From the NCBI GenBank assembly GCA_035582835.1, contig JAYKAV010002797.1:248001-312000 (forward strand): a DNA stretch of 64,000 nucleotides. Direction: 5' to 3'. Positions 61,501 through 64,000 of the stretch are shown piece by piece. The notes below the pieces were generated by a model. That model saw only the letters and a list, made by a program, of their open reading frames with translations. It ran no database searches and was not told the DNA's origin. The number at the start of each line of letters is the position of its first letter. Position 1 is the stretch's first letter. The stretch is from Phoebastria nigripes (taxonomy: Eukaryota > Chordata > Aves > Procellariiformes > Diomedeidae). Position numbers and translations under genes: made by a program.

Positions 61501-64000
61501 CGTCCGCGCCCAGCACGCAGTGTACAGCAGGAGGTTTGCTTTTCGCAGCTGGCTCGCCTTTCCCCTGCCAGCCATGGAAGTTATTTGGGGTGAATAAATA
61601 GCTGGAAGCAAGAATGGAGGGAGGGGATGAGGTCAACTGATGGAGAGGTGCAAGTTTTCACGGTAAAAGACATCAGAAGTAACTTCCTTGGAGGCAGCAG
61701 TGCTGAGAAGTGCCTGACATGAGTATTCCCAAGGGATTTGTGGTTGAGAGTCCTGGTTTCCCAACTCTGCTTCAGCCAGTCACCCCAACTGGCACCTTGT
61801 GACTGCAACCTGGGGCACAGTGTGGAGACATGGCAACAAAGCAGAATGGGAGCATAAAGCAGGTGCTTTTCTAGTCGGCTTCTTGCAGTTGTTTGTAGAA
61901 GGATGGTGTTATTTATAGGTGTAGTCATCAGTGTGCTAAGGAGGTCATCTCACCATGACAAGGGAGTGACTGTCACATCCATGTGGTAGGACTCCATTCT
62001 TGTCCAGCATAAAGCAGAGTTTAGTATTTGCTTGACATTAGGGTATTGCCCTTATAAAATCTTAAACGTGTATTAAACTTGCTGAAGGGACAGGGGAGTG
62101 ATGGCTATATGGCTTCAATCCTTAGAGGCTTTGAATCATGCATTTAGTGGAAGGTGTCCATACAATGTAATGAATCTAGAGCCNTGAGATTTGTCCAGCA
62201 CAGGACATTAGGTCTGTGGAAGGGAGATACACCTGGGACATCTCTCCACTTGGTGGCCTTTCAGGTCACTGGAATAAAATTGATTGTCCAAAAAGCTCCT
62301 GGACAGCTGGAAGTTCCCAGGGGAGCTGAGACTGAGATGCCAACACCATGCCACCCCAGAGGAGCGAAGCGTAGCCCAAATTGCATTGCAGTGTAAAAAG
62401 ACCATAAGGACGGTTAGGGAACGAATGAACCAGTCAGCCATGTCTCCGTACGTGCAAAGTGGTGAAACAACAGTTGAGAAAGTGACTAAAGCCACAGGAA
62501 TGAAAAAGCTGAATATGATGATATGAGAAGGTCTGGTTAGTGCAGGTTGTGAAAAGTGTTTTCAATGAACTGCTTTAACCAGGAAAGGGTTGTAGGCGAC
62601 GAAAAGCTTTGCTCTGTGCATTTCATCAGTTGAGAAAACAAATAGAGGTGAGGGAAAGGAATGAGGTGGAGACTAAACAGGGAGAATATTGTATTGCCTG
62701 CTATGATGCACGGCATGGCCTCATATAGCACACAGCCCGAGGTGCTGGCCACCACACCTTGGAGAGGGGGCTGAGATGAGTTACCCTGGTAAGAAGATGA
62801 AGGAAAGGGAGCATCATGGTCATGAGACGGCTTTTGGTTTTCCTTTCACTGCGGGTAAAGAGAAGTAAGGAAAGACTCAGTAAAATGAAACAGTGAGGAA
62901 TTCAAAGCCAATAGGAAGGTGGATGCTTTCAGGCAGCATGAGCCTGGTGGGTCAGAAATACATACTCCTGCCCCTCAGCCTGGCCCAGTGAGCGTGGGAT
63001 AAAGTGAATCAGGAGCTGGACTGAGCGCACTTTGTTTGCTCATATGTTGTATTCATTAATTCACTCATTCATTCATGAGCTGCCTTAAGGTGTTGCTAGA
63101 GTTAAATCCTGAAAGGGGTACACAAACAAACCCAGCATGCAAAGCACTTCCTTGAAGGGCTGTGCAGCAAGCAAGCCCCCAGGGAATGCCGAGAGGAATG
63201 CAGCAATCAGGGCATAACTCACTCTGTTAGTAACTTTTTTGCCTCTATCTCGTGGAGAGTTTATTTTGGCAACTGTGGAGCGTGAAGAAAAAATGAATGT
63301 TCCAGTTGTTAAGTACTGCATATCTTTCCTGATCTGGAGAGAGCTGCCTGGATGGGATAGGACAGGGTCGTTTGCTGAAAGCAATGGTTGGAGTCCATAG
63401 ACGGAAGGACAAGACTTTCCTGCTAAAACCAAGGAAAAACTTTCTTGGATGCCCGGTCTAGCTTGACAGCAGACAGAAAATTGCAGACCAATATTTGTAA
63501 GTGGAATTAATCCCGGTGGAAGATTTGTGTAGAGCTTGATAGTGAATGTGGAGCTATATTCAGTTCCAAAAAGGAGGGAGTTGTTTCTACAGAGTAATAA
63601 CTTACACATGTCAGAAATATCACCATAAGATCCTTTGGGAGACAAGGCACAGATGTGGTTTTTTGTGAGGCAGCAAGGTAAGGCAATTGTGGGTTGGTGA
63701 TGGTTGACAACAACTATCTACCCACCTACCTATCAGGTGGGAAAACCTGCAGAACCTGGTACAGCTCCCACCATCCTTAGGTACTCAAAGGGGACAAACA
63801 TCAAGCTCAAAGAGAAATGGAACATCAAAATAATCCTCCTCTTGCCCCTCGCTATTGATGTGCAAAGAATGACCATCTTATAAAGGCTTTGGAAGAGCTA
63901 ACTGAAACTAACAGTTACAGCATTTTGTTGCAAAAGCTTGTGGGAGCTCTGTATAAGCAGCATTATCTGTTCTTCTGTTTTCATCTCCCTTTATGTGGCA
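55544..64000. other. Intergenic sequence, no gene confirmed
   Basis: Mostly unique DNA. It holds an AT-rich block at about 59,660-59,950 and a 186-codon minus-strand frame at 63,085-63,645 of unknown meaning. No CR1, RNA gene or known exon was recognised up to the window end. Confidence 0.55.
63085..63645 (-). other. Unassigned 186-codon open reading frame
   Basis: An open frame beginning MSPKGSYGDISDMCKLLLCR and containing a hydrophobic stretch near its end (YALIAAFLSAFPGGLLAAQP). I recognise no family. One frame of this length is roughly what I would expect by chance in 64 kb, by my own crude estimate. No splice sites, poly(A) signal or promoter stand out around it. Confidence 0.15.

Overview
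This is vertebrate nuclear DNA, almost certainly avian. It holds interrupted coding sequence with GT..AG introns, many CR1 (chicken repeat 1) LINE copies, a solo LTR resembling a type I associate with birds, no bacterial-style operons, and scattered single N calls typical of a draft assembly. I cannot name the species.

Layout. From 1 to about 18,360 the plus strand carries the 3' two-thirds of LETM1, the mitochondrial inner-membrane leucine-zipper/EF-hand protein. Nine coding exons join in frame to give 468 C-terminal residues with a stop at 14,489-14,491. A long AT-rich 3' UTR follows, with early and late poly(A) signals at 14,611 and 18,331. The start codon, the transmembrane segment and the N-terminal exons lie upstream of the window. 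The 5.5-kb intron at 4,343-9,861 contains an old minus-strand CR1 split by a younger plus-strand CR1.

From 18,360 to 64,000 I find no convincing protein-coding gene. This tract holds single-copy AT-rich DNA, several eroded CR1 fragments (about 19.9, 24.2, 27.8, 50.1 and 55.5 kb), a 552-bp solo LTR with a perfect 5-bp target duplication (26,320-26,871), a CpG-dense patch (22,861-22,958), a cluster of short palindromes (31,433-31,645) and a nest of three CR1 insertions (about 32,750-37,711).

The most informative structure is the CR1 pair at 5,429-8,085 and about 32,750-37,711. The two forward copies differ by roughly 6-9% at their ends but are almost identical in the middle of the reverse-transcriptase region, where they carry N calls at homologous positions. 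That pattern fits gene conversion or, more likely, a partly collapsed assembly. Because the copies are related, the 'empty sites' of two nested insertions can be read directly from the paralogue. I found no new gene system here; the interest lies in transposon archaeology, assembly quality and possible regulatory DNA near LETM1.
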